This document shows positions 48,853 to 59,333 of a stretch of 64,000 bases of DNA, piece by piece (position 1 is the stretch's first letter; each line of letters opens with the position of its first letter). The stretch is taken from assembly GCF_001723285.1 (NCBI RefSeq), contig NZ_LPWG01000002.1, positions 124,001 to 188,000 of the forward strand, given 5' to 3'. Both the position numbers and the translations under genes were made by a program. The DNA comes from Methyloceanibacter methanicus. Lineage in GTDB: Bacteria; Pseudomonadota; Alphaproteobacteria; Rhizobiales; Methyloligellaceae. The notes under the pieces were generated by a model. It was not told the origin of the DNA, did not search any database, and saw nothing but the letters and a program-made list of their open reading frames with translations.

Positions 48853-50208
48853 CTATTTGCCGATGCAGAACTCGGAGAAAATCGCCCCGAGAATATCCTC
48901 CACATCGATCCGGCCCGTGAGGCGACCCAGATGGTGCGCGGCGCTGCGCAATTCCTCGGCCCGAAGCTCTGCGTCGAGATCAGGGTTAACAAACCGTTTC
49001 AGAGCGTCCCGAACTGACACAAGTTCGACCCTGTGCCGTGTCCGCGTGATGGGGGACGCTGCCCGCTCCTCGATACCCGCCCCGGCACGCCGGCCAAGCT
49101 CGGCGACGAGCCGCTCGAACCCCTCTCCCGTCTTGGCCGAAACAACGATGCCGGACGGCGGTTCCGGCACCGCGCCACGCTGCGGCAGCAGATCCGCCTT
49201 GTTGGTCACCGAAACGATCGGCACGTCCCCAAACCGCCCCAACGGCGCCGGCATGGGATCGGCGGCATCGGAAATCCAAAGCACAAGGTCCGCCGATTGC
49301 GCCCGCAAGACGGCGCGCCGCATGCCCTCCGCCTCGACCCGCCCGCCGCCCTCACGCAAACCGGCGGTGTCCGCGACGATGACGGGCACGCCGCCAACAT
49401 CGAGGTGCACTTCGATCACGTCCCGGGTCGTGCCGGCTTCCTCGGACACGATGGCCACGTCGCGCTTGGCGAGCGCGTTCAGGATGGACGACTTGCCCGC
49501 ATTGGGCGGACCGGCAATCGCAACCCGGAAACCGTCGCGCAGCCGTTCGCCGCTACGGTCGGCGAGGTGCGTTTCGACGCTGCCCAGCAACGGCGCGACG
49601 ACATCGGCGGCCTGACGCGCCGCATCGGCGGCGACATCGGCCTCATCGGAAAAGTCGAGCCCGGCTTCCATCAGGCTCTGGGCCTTCAGGAGTTCGCCGC
49701 GCCAGCCTTCGTACAACCGACGAAGACCGCCTTCGGCCTGGGCCAGGGCTTGGACCCGCTGGGCCTCCGTCTCAGCACTGACTAGATCCGCAAGCCCTTC
49801 GACCTCCGTGAGGATCAAGCTTCCCGTTCTCGAGGCCCGGCGCGCGAATTCGCCGGGCTCGGCGAGCCGCGTCCCCCGGACCGCCAGCACCGCCTCGACC
49901 ACCGCCTGCACGACCGCCCTGCCGCCATGGACCTGCAGCTCGGCCATATCCTCGCCGGTGAAGCTCGCCGGACCCGGAAACCACAGCACCAGCCCACGGT
50001 CGATGTCGCCGATCTTGCGCACGGCTCCTTCACGTGGAACAGGCAGTGTTCCAATGAGGTTCTCCAGTACCGCACGCGTCGACGGACCTGAAATCCGCAC
50101 GACCGCGACGGCAGCAACGCCGGCGCCGGACGCCAGCGCAATGATCGTGTCGCCGGCGCGCGACGCCGGCTCCGTGCGCGACTCGTGATGCAAGGGGCTA
50201 TGGTTCAT
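48853..50208 (-). CDS. mnmE: tRNA modification GTPase MnmE (compensated frameshift patch)
   Basis: MnmE (TrmE) is the GTPase partner of MnmG. The 451-residue protein has an N-terminal formyl-THF-binding domain (DTIIALASGAGVAAVAVVRISG), the G domain with P-loop AGPPNAGKSSILNAL, DTAGLREG and TNKADLL, and the C-terminal FCIGK. In EFARRASRTGSLILTEVEG the family has EF-RRA-ENGKLDLTEVEG; one missing base near 49836 and one extra near 49812 (+ strand) restore it. It carries the weakest parS-like site at 50026-50041. Confidence 0.95.
   Translation of the reverse strand: MNHSPLHHESRTEPASRAGDTIIALASGAGVAAVAVVRISGPSTRAVLENLIGTLPVPREGAVRKIGDIDRGLVLWFPGPASFTGEDMAELQVHGGRAVVQAVVEAVLAVRGTRLAEPGEFARRASRTGSLILTEVEGLADLVSAETEAQRVQALAQAEGGLRRLYEGWRGELLKAQSLMEAGLDFSDEADVAADAARQAADVVAPLLGSVETHLADRSGERLRDGFRVAIAGPPNAGKSSILNALAKRDVAIVSEEAGTTRDVIEVHLDVGGVPVIVADTAGLREGGGRVEAEGMRRAVLRAQSADLVLWISDAADPMPAPLGRFGDVPIVSVTNKADLLPQRGAVPEPPSGIVVSAKTGEGFERLVAELGRRAGAGIEERAASPITRTRHRVELVSVRDALKRFVNPDLDAELRAEELRSAAHHLGRLTGRIDVEDILGAIFSEFCIGK
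50026..50041. promoter_or_regulatory. parS-like site (in mnmE)
   Basis: TCCTTCACGTGGAACA matches TGTTTCACGTGAAACA at 13 of 16; its reverse complement matches the TGTTCCACGTGAAACA variant at 14 of 16. Confidence 0.6.
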
Positions 50209-50249
50209 AGTCTATCGTACCTGGAGCGGCGGAAAAATCGGAAGGCAGG

Positions 50250-52295
<2,046 letters not shown>

Positions 52296-52384
52296 TTCTC
52301 CGACGACGGTCTCCCTGGCTTCGTCTTCAGGTGCCCACCGGTCAGCGGCCTTCGACCAAGGGCAGCATCGTGAGGCCTCATCTC

Positions 52385-52423
52385 TCATCCTTCGAGGCTC
52401 GCTGCGCTCGCACCTCAGGATGA
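52385..52423. repeat. Palindromic repeat, copy 1
   Basis: TCATCCTTCGAGG (52385-52397) is inverted by CCTCAGGATGA (52413-52423) around GCTCGCTGCGCTCG-like loop sequence. A degenerate relative may precede it at about 52330-52375. Confidence 0.85.
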
Positions 52424-52735
52424 CGGCTCGCGTCCGCGGCTTGCCGCCACGCCGCTTTGCAAGCACCTGAAGCGTGGCCCAATTGCCATCTGCTAGAGCG
52501 ATCTTCTTCGCTCGGCTCCAGCCTTTGATCTGCCTCTCGGCCGATATGGCATCCGTGATTCGATCGAAATGCTCCGACCAAACGAGAACCACTGGCCTCC
52601 GGCTTTTCGTGTAACCGGGATAGCTCCGGTTTGATGTTCGGCAATGCGCCGATCAAGGTCATCGCCGGACGCGCTGCCGACGTAGAACGACCTATCCGCG
52701 CACCGCAGCATGTACACGTAACAGCCCATTCGCAC
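52424..52735 (-). pseudogene. GIY-YIG nuclease domain gene, frameshifted and without its own stop
   Basis: From a GTG at 52735 (or ATG at 52729) the frame reads GCYVYMLRCADRSFYVGSA and RIAEHQTGAIP; after a missing base near 52618 a second frame continues GYTKSRRPVVLVWSEHF, AERQIKGWSRAKKIAL and LAKRRGG. Together these form a complete small UvrC-type GIY-YIG domain of ~100 residues. The second frame has no stop at the domain end; it runs through palindromic repeat copy 1 and into antisense of yyaL (to 52227). Repeat copies 2 and 3 lie just upstream of its start. It may be a functional gene with a sequence error or a decayed element. Confidence 0.7.
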
Positions 52736-52744
52736 ATTCGGCCT

Positions 52745-52786
52745 TCATCCTGAGGTGGCCGCCGGTGGGCGGCCCTCGAAGGATGG
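52745..52786. repeat. Palindromic repeat, copy 2
   Basis: TCATCCTGAGG (52745-52755) is inverted by CCTCGAAGGATG (52774-52785), with an inner perfect GGCCGCC/GGGCGGCC-type stem. It is in the opposite orientation to copies 1 and 3. Confidence 0.85.
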
Positions 52787-52805
52787 CCTCAACGCGGACC
52801 TCGTG

Positions 52806-52844
52806 TCATCCTTCGAGGCTCGCTCCGCTCGTGCCTCGGCATGA
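52806..52844. repeat. Palindromic repeat, copy 3
   Basis: TCATCCTTCGAGGCTCGCT is shared with copy 1 and inverted by CCTCGGCATGA (52834-52844). It ends 74 bp from the rho stop codon, so it is in the rho 3' region. Confidence 0.85.
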
Positions 52845-52917
52845 CGACGACACGAGCGTCAGGACGATGGTCGTTTCCGCGCGAGGACGACGATTGGCCG
52901 GCCGCAGCCCAAAGCCG

Positions 52918-54183
52918 CTACGTATTCATCGAGTCGAAGAATTCGGCGTTGTTCTTGGTCTGCTTCAGCTTGTCGACCAGGAACTCGATCGCATCCATGG
53001 TGCCCATGGGGTTCAGGATGCGGCGGAGCACGTACATCTTCTTGAGCTGATCGCGATCCACCAGCAGCTCCTCTTTCCGGGTGCCGGAGCGGGCGATGTC
53101 GATGGCCGGGAACACGCGCTTGTCGGCGACCTTCCGGTCGAGCACGACTTCGGAGTTACCGGTGCCCTTGAACTCTTCGAAGATGACTTCGTCCATGCGG
53201 CTGCCCGTATCGATCAAGGCCGTGGCGATGATCGTGAGCGAGCCGCCTTCCTCGATATTGCGCGCCGCGCCGAAGAAGCGCTTCGGTCGCTGGAGCGCGT
53301 TCGCGTCCACGCCGCCGGTCAGCACCTTGCCGGAGGAGGGCACCACCGTGTTGTAGGCCCGGCCCAGCCGCGTGATCGAATCCAGGAGGATCACCACGTC
53401 GCGGCCATGCTCCACCAGGCGCTTGGCCTTCTCGATGACCATCTCGGCGACCTGCACGTGGCGGGAGGCCGGCTCGTCGAAGGTGGAGGACACGACCTCG
53501 CCGCGCACCGAGCGCTGCATGTCGGTCACTTCCTCGGGGCGCTCGTCGATCAGGAGCACGATCAGATAGCACTCCGGATGATTGGCCGTGATCGAGTGGG
53601 CGATGTTCTGGAGGATGATCGTCTTGCCGGTTCGCGGCTGCGCCACGATGAGGCCGCGCTGGCCCTTGCCGATCGGTGCGACGATGTCGATGACCCGGCC
53701 GGTATAGTCCTTCTTGGTCGGGTCCTCGGTCTCCATCTCGAGCCGCTCGTCCGGATAGAGGGGCGTCAGATTGTCGAAATGGATCTTGTGGCGCTGCTTC
53801 TCCGGGTCGTCGAAATTGATCGTGTTGACCTTGAGAAGCGCGAAATAGCGCTCGCCCTCCTTGGGGCTTCTGATCTGGCCCTCGACCGTGTCGCCGGTCC
53901 GAAGACCAAAGCGCCGGATCTGGGAGGGCGAGACGTAGATGTCGTCGGGACCGGCCAGATAGTTCGAATCCGGCGATCGCAGGAAGCCGAAACCATCCTG
54001 CAAGACCTCGACCACGCCCTGGCCTGTAATATCCACCTCGCGGGCGGCAAGTTGTTTCAGGATCGCGAACATCAACTCCTGCTTACGCATGGCGTTCGCG
54101 TTTTCGACTTCGACCTCCTCGGCGAAGCTCAAGAGCTCCGTCGGCGATTTGGCCTTCAAATCCTGCAGCTTCATTTCCTGCAT
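52918..54183 (-). CDS. rho: Transcription termination factor Rho
   Basis: Rho is the hexameric RNA-dependent ATPase that ends transcription. The 421-residue protein has the N-terminal helix domain ([20 protein letters not shown]), the RNA-binding CSD ([20 protein letters not shown]), Walker A as [16 protein letters not shown] (Gln where the E. coli protein has Pro), [19 protein letters not shown] and the R-loop [21 protein letters not shown] 265-bp gap without a gene separates it from hemJ and may carry an autoregulatory leader. Confidence 0.97.
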   Translation of the reverse strand: MQEMKLQDLKAKSPTELLSFAEEVEVENANAMRKQELMFAILKQLAAREVDITGQGVVEVLQDGFGFLRSPDSNYLAGPDDIYVSPSQIRRFGLRTGDTVEGQIRSPKEGERYFALLKVNTINFDDPEKQRHKIHFDNLTPLYPDERLEMETEDPTKKDYTGRVIDIVAPIGKGQRGLIVAQPRTGKTIILQNIAHSITANHPECYLIVLLIDERPEEVTDMQRSVRGEVVSSTFDEPASRHVQVAEMVIEKAKRLVEHGRDVVILLDSITRLGRAYNTVVPSSGKVLTGGVDANALQRPKRFFGAARNIEEGGSLTIIATALIDTGSRMDEVIFEEFKGTGNSEVVLDRKVADKRVFPAIDIARSGTRKEELLVDRDQLKKMYVLRRILNPMGTMDAIEFLVDKLKQTKNNAEFFDSMNT

Positions 54184-54448
54184 GCGCTGCTAAACTCCAA
54201 TGGGGAAAGTGTTGTTTCGGTTTCCGCGCGCATCGACGCACGGGATCTGAGAGATAAGGAAAGGGATGATCTTTGGCGGGAGAGCGGTGGGACCGCCCTT
54301 GCCAGTCCGCATCGAATGTCGGACCGGAACCTATGTCTTGGACTGGTTTTGAGTCGTCTTATAGCAGAGCCTGCGCCCGCGCGGAATAGATTTGCCGGAA
54401 AACCCGCATAAATTTTGAGTGGGACACGATTCGGTCCCCACGAACCGC

Positions 54449-54877
54449 CTAGAAGGGTTTCACCACAGCCAGAATGACGATCGCGATCATCAGCAACGTC
54501 GGCACTTCATTGGCGATCCGGTAGAACCGCTGGCTGTGCGCGTTCCGGTCTTCCGCGAACTCCCGGGTCCATTTCGACAGAAACCCGGTGAAGCCGGACA
54601 GGACCACGACCAGAACCAGTTTGGCGTGGAACCAGCCCGCATGGGCCCAATCCACCACCTGAAACGCGAGAATGAGTCCGAAGACCCAGCTCGCGATCAT
54701 GGCCGGCGTGACGATCGCCTTCAGAAGACGCCGCTCCATGACTTTGAACGTCTCGGACTGCGTCGAGCCCGTCTCGGCGTCCGTGTGATAGACGAACAGC
54801 CGCGGCAGGTAGAGGACACCCGCCATCCAGGCAATCACCGAGATGATGTGAAACGCCTTGATGTAGAGAAAAACCAT
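54449..54877 (-). CDS. hemJ: HemJ-type protoporphyrinogen IX oxidase
   Basis: HemJ oxidises protoporphyrinogen IX to protoporphyrin IX in the inner membrane. The 142-residue protein has four hydrophobic helices and the family pattern AFHIISVIAWMAGVLYLPRLFVYH at the N-terminus (conserved His and Arg), KAIVTPAMIASWVFGL, and FRIANEVP-like sequence near the end. It lies 15 bp after hemE on the same strand, as expected in haem synthesis. Confidence 0.93.
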   Translation of the reverse strand: MVFLYIKAFHIISVIAWMAGVLYLPRLFVYHTDAETGSTQSETFKVMERRLLKAIVTPAMIASWVFGLILAFQVVDWAHAGWFHAKLVLVVVLSGFTGFLSKWTREFAEDRNAHSQRFYRIANEVPTLLMIAIVILAVVKPF

Positions 54878-54892
54878 ATGTTTTTCAAACCT

Positions 54893-55936
54893 TTAACAAG
54901 CGTTCGCGCCCTTCATCAGGCGCACCAGCCGCTCCACATGCTCGATCGGCGTCTCGGGTAGAATGCCATGTCCCAGGTTGAAGACGAACGGACCGGGGGC
55001 GAGCTTCTCCAGGATCCGCCGCACCCGCGCGTCCAGGGCCGGTCCGCCGGCAGCCAGCAGCACCGGATCGAGATTGCCCTGCACCGGCACCAACGTCTGC
55101 AGCTCGGACCGGATCCAGTCCAAGGGCAGGCTCGTGTCGCATCCCAGGGCATCGACGCCGGTCTCGCCGGCATAGCGCACCGCCGACGGTCCCGCACCGC
55201 GCGGAAACCCGATGACGGGAATTCCGGGCGCTTCCCGCTTCACCCGCGCGACGATCTCTTTCGTCGGCGCGATGCACCACTGGGCGAAGGCATCTTCGGG
55301 AAGGCTGCCCGACCAGCTGTCGAAGATCTGAAGGGCGCGGCATCCCGCCTTCACCTGGCCCAGAAGGTAGGCCGTGGACGTCTCCACAAGCAGATCGATG
55401 AGCGCCTGGAACAGGGAGGGGTCCGAATAGGCCAGCGCCCGTGCGCCCGCCTGATCCTTGCTGCCCGCACCTTCGACCATATAGGTCGCAACGGTCCAGG
55501 GCGCCCCGCAGAAGCCGATCAGCGGAACCCGATGCGGAAGCTCGGCCACCACACGCTCCACGGTCTCGTAGACCGGAGAGAGCTTCTCACCGGCCTTCGC
55601 GGGGTCGAGCCGTGCCAGCCCTTCTGCATCGCCAATGGGATCGAGCTTGGGGCCTTCCCCCTCCAGGAACGCCACCGGCTGACCCAAGGCAAAAGGCACG
55701 ATGAGAATGTCCGAGAACACAATCGAAGCGTCGAAATCGAACCGGCGCAGAGGTTGGAGCGTCACTTCCGCCGCAAGCTTGGGTGTCAGGCAAAGATCCA
55801 GGAAGGACGGGACAGTCTTCCGCACCTCCCGGTACTCGGGCAGATAGCGGCCCGCCTGACGCATGAGCCATAGGGGCGGAGGCGAACAGGGCTCGCCGTT
55901 CAAAACGGTCAGCAGGGGAGCGTCGGAATGAGACAT
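54893..55936 (-). CDS. hemE: Uroporphyrinogen decarboxylase
   Basis: HemE converts uroporphyrinogen III to coproporphyrinogen III. The 347-residue protein has the signature PPLWLMRQAGRYLPEYRE, ASIVFSDILIVPFALG, LIGFCGAPWTVATYMVEG, and GNLDPVLLAAG. It starts at the left edge of the putative oriC and is transcribed away from it, with hemJ downstream. Confidence 0.97.
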   Translation of the reverse strand: MSHSDAPLLTVLNGEPCSPPPLWLMRQAGRYLPEYREVRKTVPSFLDLCLTPKLAAEVTLQPLRRFDFDASIVFSDILIVPFALGQPVAFLEGEGPKLDPIGDAEGLARLDPAKAGEKLSPVYETVERVVAELPHRVPLIGFCGAPWTVATYMVEGAGSKDQAGARALAYSDPSLFQALIDLLVETSTAYLLGQVKAGCRALQIFDSWSGSLPEDAFAQWCIAPTKEIVARVKREAPGIPVIGFPRGAGPSAVRYAGETGVDALGCDTSLPLDWIRSELQTLVPVQGNLDPVLLAAGGPALDARVRRILEKLAPGPFVFNLGHGILPETPIEHVERLVRLMKGANAC

Positions 55937-56365
55937 GCGCCTCTCTAAAACTAATAAGAAGAGTCTTTAAAAGGATTTCTGTTGTTTTTGTTATGCCGTG
56001 GATAGCGGACATTCAAATCCATCACCACTGTTTCAACAGGCTCGCCCGATGCGGACCTGACGGTTTGGCGATAATCTGAAGCCACTGTGATCAGGCACCC
56101 TTGATAGTTTCGATAAGGGCCTGATGCAGCGTCGGTTTTAACGCCAACAGCGAACTTGAGAAGGCTTGAAGGCGTTGTGGATTTGGGGCCTTCTGAGCTG
56201 GGGATGAAAAAGGCTATTGTCTCCCTTGCTCATAAAGTCTGTCACGATCTCGACACAGACGAATCTGTGAAGAACGCGGCGGACGATTTTCCCGACAGCG
56301 GGGAGAGGGCCGGCAGGCCGTCGTGTTGCTCCTGTCGCCTGCCCCAGTTATCCAATGGTCGTACA
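55937..56365. other. Putative chromosomal origin of replication (oriC) between hemE and ppsR
   Basis: This 429-bp gap encodes nothing convincing. It begins with an AT-rich stretch (55937-55993) that could be the unwinding element and contains three near-matches to the DnaA box TTATCCACA: 55997-56005 (reverse), 56176-56184 (reverse) and 56348-56356 (forward), each 7 of 9. In Caulobacter and Rickettsia the origin lies between hemE and a neighbouring gene of this type, flanking genes here diverge from the gap, and parAB/parS are within 10 kb. The DnaA boxes are weak, so position is the main evidence. Confidence 0.65.
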
Positions 56366-57202
56366 ATGGATATCCAACAGCGCACCTTCCATCTGCATAT
56401 GATCTCGGACGCGACGGGCGAGACGCTCGTCACCATCGCGCGCGCCGTCGGCGTGCAATACGCGGCCGCCCGGGCGATCGAGCATTTGCATCCGCTCGTG
56501 CGCAGCGGCCGCGAGCTGGACCGGGTGCTGAAAGAGGTCGAGGCGGCGCCAGGCATCGTGCTCTACACGCTTTTCAATCGTGAGATGGCCGAAGAGCTGG
56601 AGCAGGCCTGCAAGCGGCTCAATGTTCCATACGTCGCACCGCTGATGAACGTGCTTCAGGTGTTCGAGTCCTATTTGGGCATGGCGTCGACGCCGACGGT
56701 CGGCGGTCAGCACCAGCTCGACGCGGACTATTATCGCCGCATCGAGGCGTTGAACTTCACCATGATGCACGACGATGGCCATCTACCGGACAGGTTGGAC
56801 GACGCCGACATCATCTTGCTCGGCATCAGCCGCACGTCGAAGACGCCCACGGCCATTTATCTCGCCAATCGCGGGTTCAAGACGGCCAACGTTCCCCTCG
56901 TGCCTGGGGTGCCCGTCCCGCCACAGCTCGAGCAGGACACGACGGCGTTCGTCGTGGCCCTTGTGGCGAGCCCGGAGCGCATTTCGCAAGTGCGCCACAA
57001 CCGGGTCATCGAGCAGGCCCACGGTCATTTGGACGACTACGTGGATCGTGACGCCATCGCTGCCGAGATTGCCCAGACGCGGCAGCTCTGCGCGCGCCGG
57101 GGCTGGCCCATCATCGATGTGACGCGCCGCTCCATCGAGGAAACGGCCGCGGCGATCATCCGGCTCTATGACGATCGTGACGCCCCGGCCCTCGATTCAT
57201 GA
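56366..57202 (+). CDS. ppsR: Pyruvate, water dikinase regulatory protein-type kinase/pyrophosphorylase (PSRP)
   Basis: The family phosphorylates a threonine with ADP and reverses it by phosphorolysis, controlling PEP synthase or pyruvate phosphate dikinase. The 278-residue protein has FHLHMISDATGETLVTIARA, DDADIILLGISRTSKTPTAI (P-loop-like GISRTSKTP) and IDVTRRSIEETAAAI. The ATG at 56366 gives the canonical start; earlier codons in the frame lie in the putative origin. It overlaps maf by 4 bp and starts the rightward operon from oriC. Target enzyme not in the window. Confidence 0.94.
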   Translation: MDIQQRTFHLHMISDATGETLVTIARAVGVQYAAARAIEHLHPLVRSGRELDRVLKEVEAAPGIVLYTLFNREMAEELEQACKRLNVPYVAPLMNVLQVFESYLGMASTPTVGGQHQLDADYYRRIEALNFTMMHDDGHLPDRLDDADIILLGISRTSKTPTAIYLANRGFKTANVPLVPGVPVPPQLEQDTTAFVVALVASPERISQVRHNRVIEQAHGHLDDYVDRDAIAAEIAQTRQLCARRGWPIIDVTRRSIEETAAAIIRLYDDRDAPALDS

Positions 57203-57822
57203 CCGATTTCCTCCAAGAGGGCCGTCCGCCTTTGATTCTGGCTTCGGCGAGTCCCGCACGCCGCAAGCTCCTGGAAAGCACTGGGCTGACATTCACCACG
57301 AAGGCCGCCGATCTGGACGAGGCGGCGATGCGCACGGCCTTGGGGCTGGACGGGACTGTCGATCCGAGCGACGTGGCCGAGGTCCTCGCGCGCGCCAAGG
57401 CCGAAGCGGTCAGCGGACAGTCGGGCGGGGCGTTTGTGATCGGCGCGGATCAGGTCATGTGTGCCGGGAGAGTGACCTACGGAAAGCGCCGATCTGTCGA
57501 CGAAGCCCGGGCGCGGCTGCTCGACCTCAGCGGCAAGAGCCATCAACTCCATACTGCGATTGCCATTGCCACCGGCGGGGCCACGATCTGGGCCTACACC
57601 GACGTGGCGACGCTGACCATGCGTCGGTTCTCGCCGGAATTCGTCGGGCGCTATCTGGCCGCGGCGGGTGAGGCCGTGCTCGGCTCCGTCGGCGCGTATC
57701 AAATCGAATCGCTGGGCATCCAGCTTTTCGAGAAGATCGACGGCGATTTCTTCTCGATCCTCGGCCTGCCGCTGCTTCCGCTTCTCGATGCGCTCCGGCG
57801 CCAAGGTGCGATCGAGGAATGA
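57199..57822 (+). CDS. maf: Maf-like nucleotide pyrophosphatase
   Basis: Maf proteins hydrolyse non-canonical or modified nucleoside triphosphates. The 207-residue protein has LILASASPARRKLLESTGL, VIGADQVMCAGR and SVGAYQIESLGIQLFEKIDGDFF (split in the alignment by a short loop). It overlaps ppsR (ATGA) and aroE (ATGA), so the three genes are translationally coupled. Confidence 0.95.
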   Translation: MTDFLQEGRPPLILASASPARRKLLESTGLTFTTKAADLDEAAMRTALGLDGTVDPSDVAEVLARAKAEAVSGQSGGAFVIGADQVMCAGRVTYGKRRSVDEARARLLDLSGKSHQLHTAIAIATGGATIWAYTDVATLTMRRFSPEFVGRYLAAAGEAVLGSVGAYQIESLGIQLFEKIDGDFFSILGLPLLPLLDALRRQGAIEE

Positions 57823-58688
57823 CGCGATCGAGGGATGACGCGACCATGAGCAAGGCTCCGCGCGCGTGCGTGATCGGCTGGCCGGTGGAGCATTCGCGCT
57901 CGCCGGCGATCCACGGGTACTGGCTCCGGCAGTACGGCATCGACGGGGCCTATGAGAAGGAGGCGGTGCCGCCGGAGGATTTCGCCGCGTTCGTGAGCGA
58001 CCTCTCCGCCCACGGCTATGTGGGCGCGAACGTCACTCTGCCTCATAAGGAGGCCGCGTTGCGCGCGGCCGCATCGGCGGACGCGGCCGCTGAGGCGATC
58101 GGCGCGGCGAACACGCTTTGGCTCGATGCAAATGGTGCTCTCCAGGCCAGCAATACGGACGCCTATGGATTCATGACCAATCTCTATGCGGGCGCCCCCC
58201 GATGGCGCGAGACCTGCGACGTGGCCATGGTGCTGGGCGCGGGCGGTGCCGCCCGGGCGGTTCTCTACGGGCTGATCGAAGCCGGCGTTTCGCGCATTCT
58301 GTTGACAAACCGGACGGTCGCGAAAGCGGAGACGCTCGCCCGTGAATTCGGGGCACCCGTCGAGGTGTTGCCCTGGGAGAGCAAGGAGTCGGCCCTGTCC
58401 GCGTGCGGGCTCCTGGTCAATACGACGAGCCTTGGCATGACGGGTCAGCCACCGCTCGACATCATGGTGGAAGCGCTTCCCCAGAGCGCGGTGGTGACAG
58501 ACATCGTCTACGTGCCGCTCGAGACGGCGCTGCTGGCGGCGGCCCGCAGACGCGGCCTCGCCGCGATTGATGGGCTCGGCATGCTTTTGCACCAAGCCGT
58601 CCCCGGCTTTGAACGCTGGTTCGGCCTCCGCCCCGAGGTGACGCCGGATTTGCGCGCCCATGTGGTCGCCACCTTGGGAGGGGGCTGA
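57819..58688 (+). CDS. aroE: Shikimate dehydrogenase
   Basis: AroE reduces 3-dehydroshikimate with NADPH in aromatic amino-acid synthesis. The 289-residue protein has VIGWPVEHSRSPAIHGYWL, ANVTLPHKEAAL with the catalytic Lys, NTDAYGFMTNL, and the NADP fold VLGAGGAARAVLYGL with NRT. Start codons at 57819 (overlapping maf) and 57846 are both in frame; the region between is a 16-bp tandem duplication (57808-57839). It overlaps coaE by one base. Confidence 0.97.
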   Translation: MTRSRDDATMSKAPRACVIGWPVEHSRSPAIHGYWLRQYGIDGAYEKEAVPPEDFAAFVSDLSAHGYVGANVTLPHKEAALRAAASADAAAEAIGAANTLWLDANGALQASNTDAYGFMTNLYAGAPRWRETCDVAMVLGAGGAARAVLYGLIEAGVSRILLTNRTVAKAETLAREFGAPVEVLPWESKESALSACGLLVNTTSLGMTGQPPLDIMVEALPQSAVVTDIVYVPLETALLAAARRRGLAAIDGLGMLLHQAVPGFERWFGLRPEVTPDLRAHVVATLGGG

Positions 58689-59311
58689 TGCTGGTGATCG
58701 GTCTCACGGGCGGCATCGGCATGGGAAAGAGCTCCGCCGCTGCGCATTTCAAAGAGCACGGGGTGCCCGTGTTCGATGCGGACGCCTATGTGCACAAGCT
58801 CTACGAGGGCGAGGCCGTGCCGCTGATCGAGGCCGCGTTCCCGGGCACGACCCGCGCCGGCCGCGTCGACCGGGGGCTTCTGGCCCGGGAGGTCGCCGGC
58901 CGGCCGGAGCGCCTGAAGGCGCTCGAGGCGATCGTCCATCCCCTGGTGACGCAGGCCGAGATCGACTTTCTTTGCGCGCAGGAAGAGCGCGGCGCGGCCA
59001 TGGCGGTGCTCGAGATCCCGCTTCTGTTCGAAACGGGCGCGGAGACCCGCGTCGATGTTACGGTCACGGTCAGCGCGCCGGAGGAGGTGCAGCACCGGCG
59101 CGTCCTGGAGCGCGAGGGCATGACACTCCAAAAGTTCGAGGCGCTGCGGGCGCGGCAGCTCGGCGATGCGGAGCGGCGGGCGCGTGCTGATCACGTGCTG
59201 GAAAGCGGGTCGACCTTGGAAAACCTCCATGGGCAGCTCGATGCGCTGATCGAATCGCTTAAACTGAAGGACGGGCGCGTCATGGAGCGTTTGCGCGGAT
59301 CGCGCTCTTAG
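58688..59311 (+). CDS. coaE: Dephospho-CoA kinase
   Basis: CoaE performs the last step of coenzyme A synthesis. The 207-residue P-loop kinase has VIGLTGGIGMGKSSAAAHF, FDADAYVHKLY, LEAIVHPLV and LEIPLLFETGAE, all family hallmarks. It is in the ppsR-maf-aroE-coaE-dnaQ operon, with a TGATG stop/start junction to aroE. Confidence 0.97.
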   Translation: MLVIGLTGGIGMGKSSAAAHFKEHGVPVFDADAYVHKLYEGEAVPLIEAAFPGTTRAGRVDRGLLAREVAGRPERLKALEAIVHPLVTQAEIDFLCAQEERGAAMAVLEIPLLFETGAETRVDVTVTVSAPEEVQHRRVLEREGMTLQKFEALRARQLGDAERRARADHVLESGSTLENLHGQLDALIESLKLKDGRVMERLRGSRS

Positions 59312-59333
59312 CCAAGCGGAGATCATCTGGACG

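Noticed and set aside
52765-54411. 548-codon open frame on the plus strand
   Set aside because: It is the complement of rho and has no family features.
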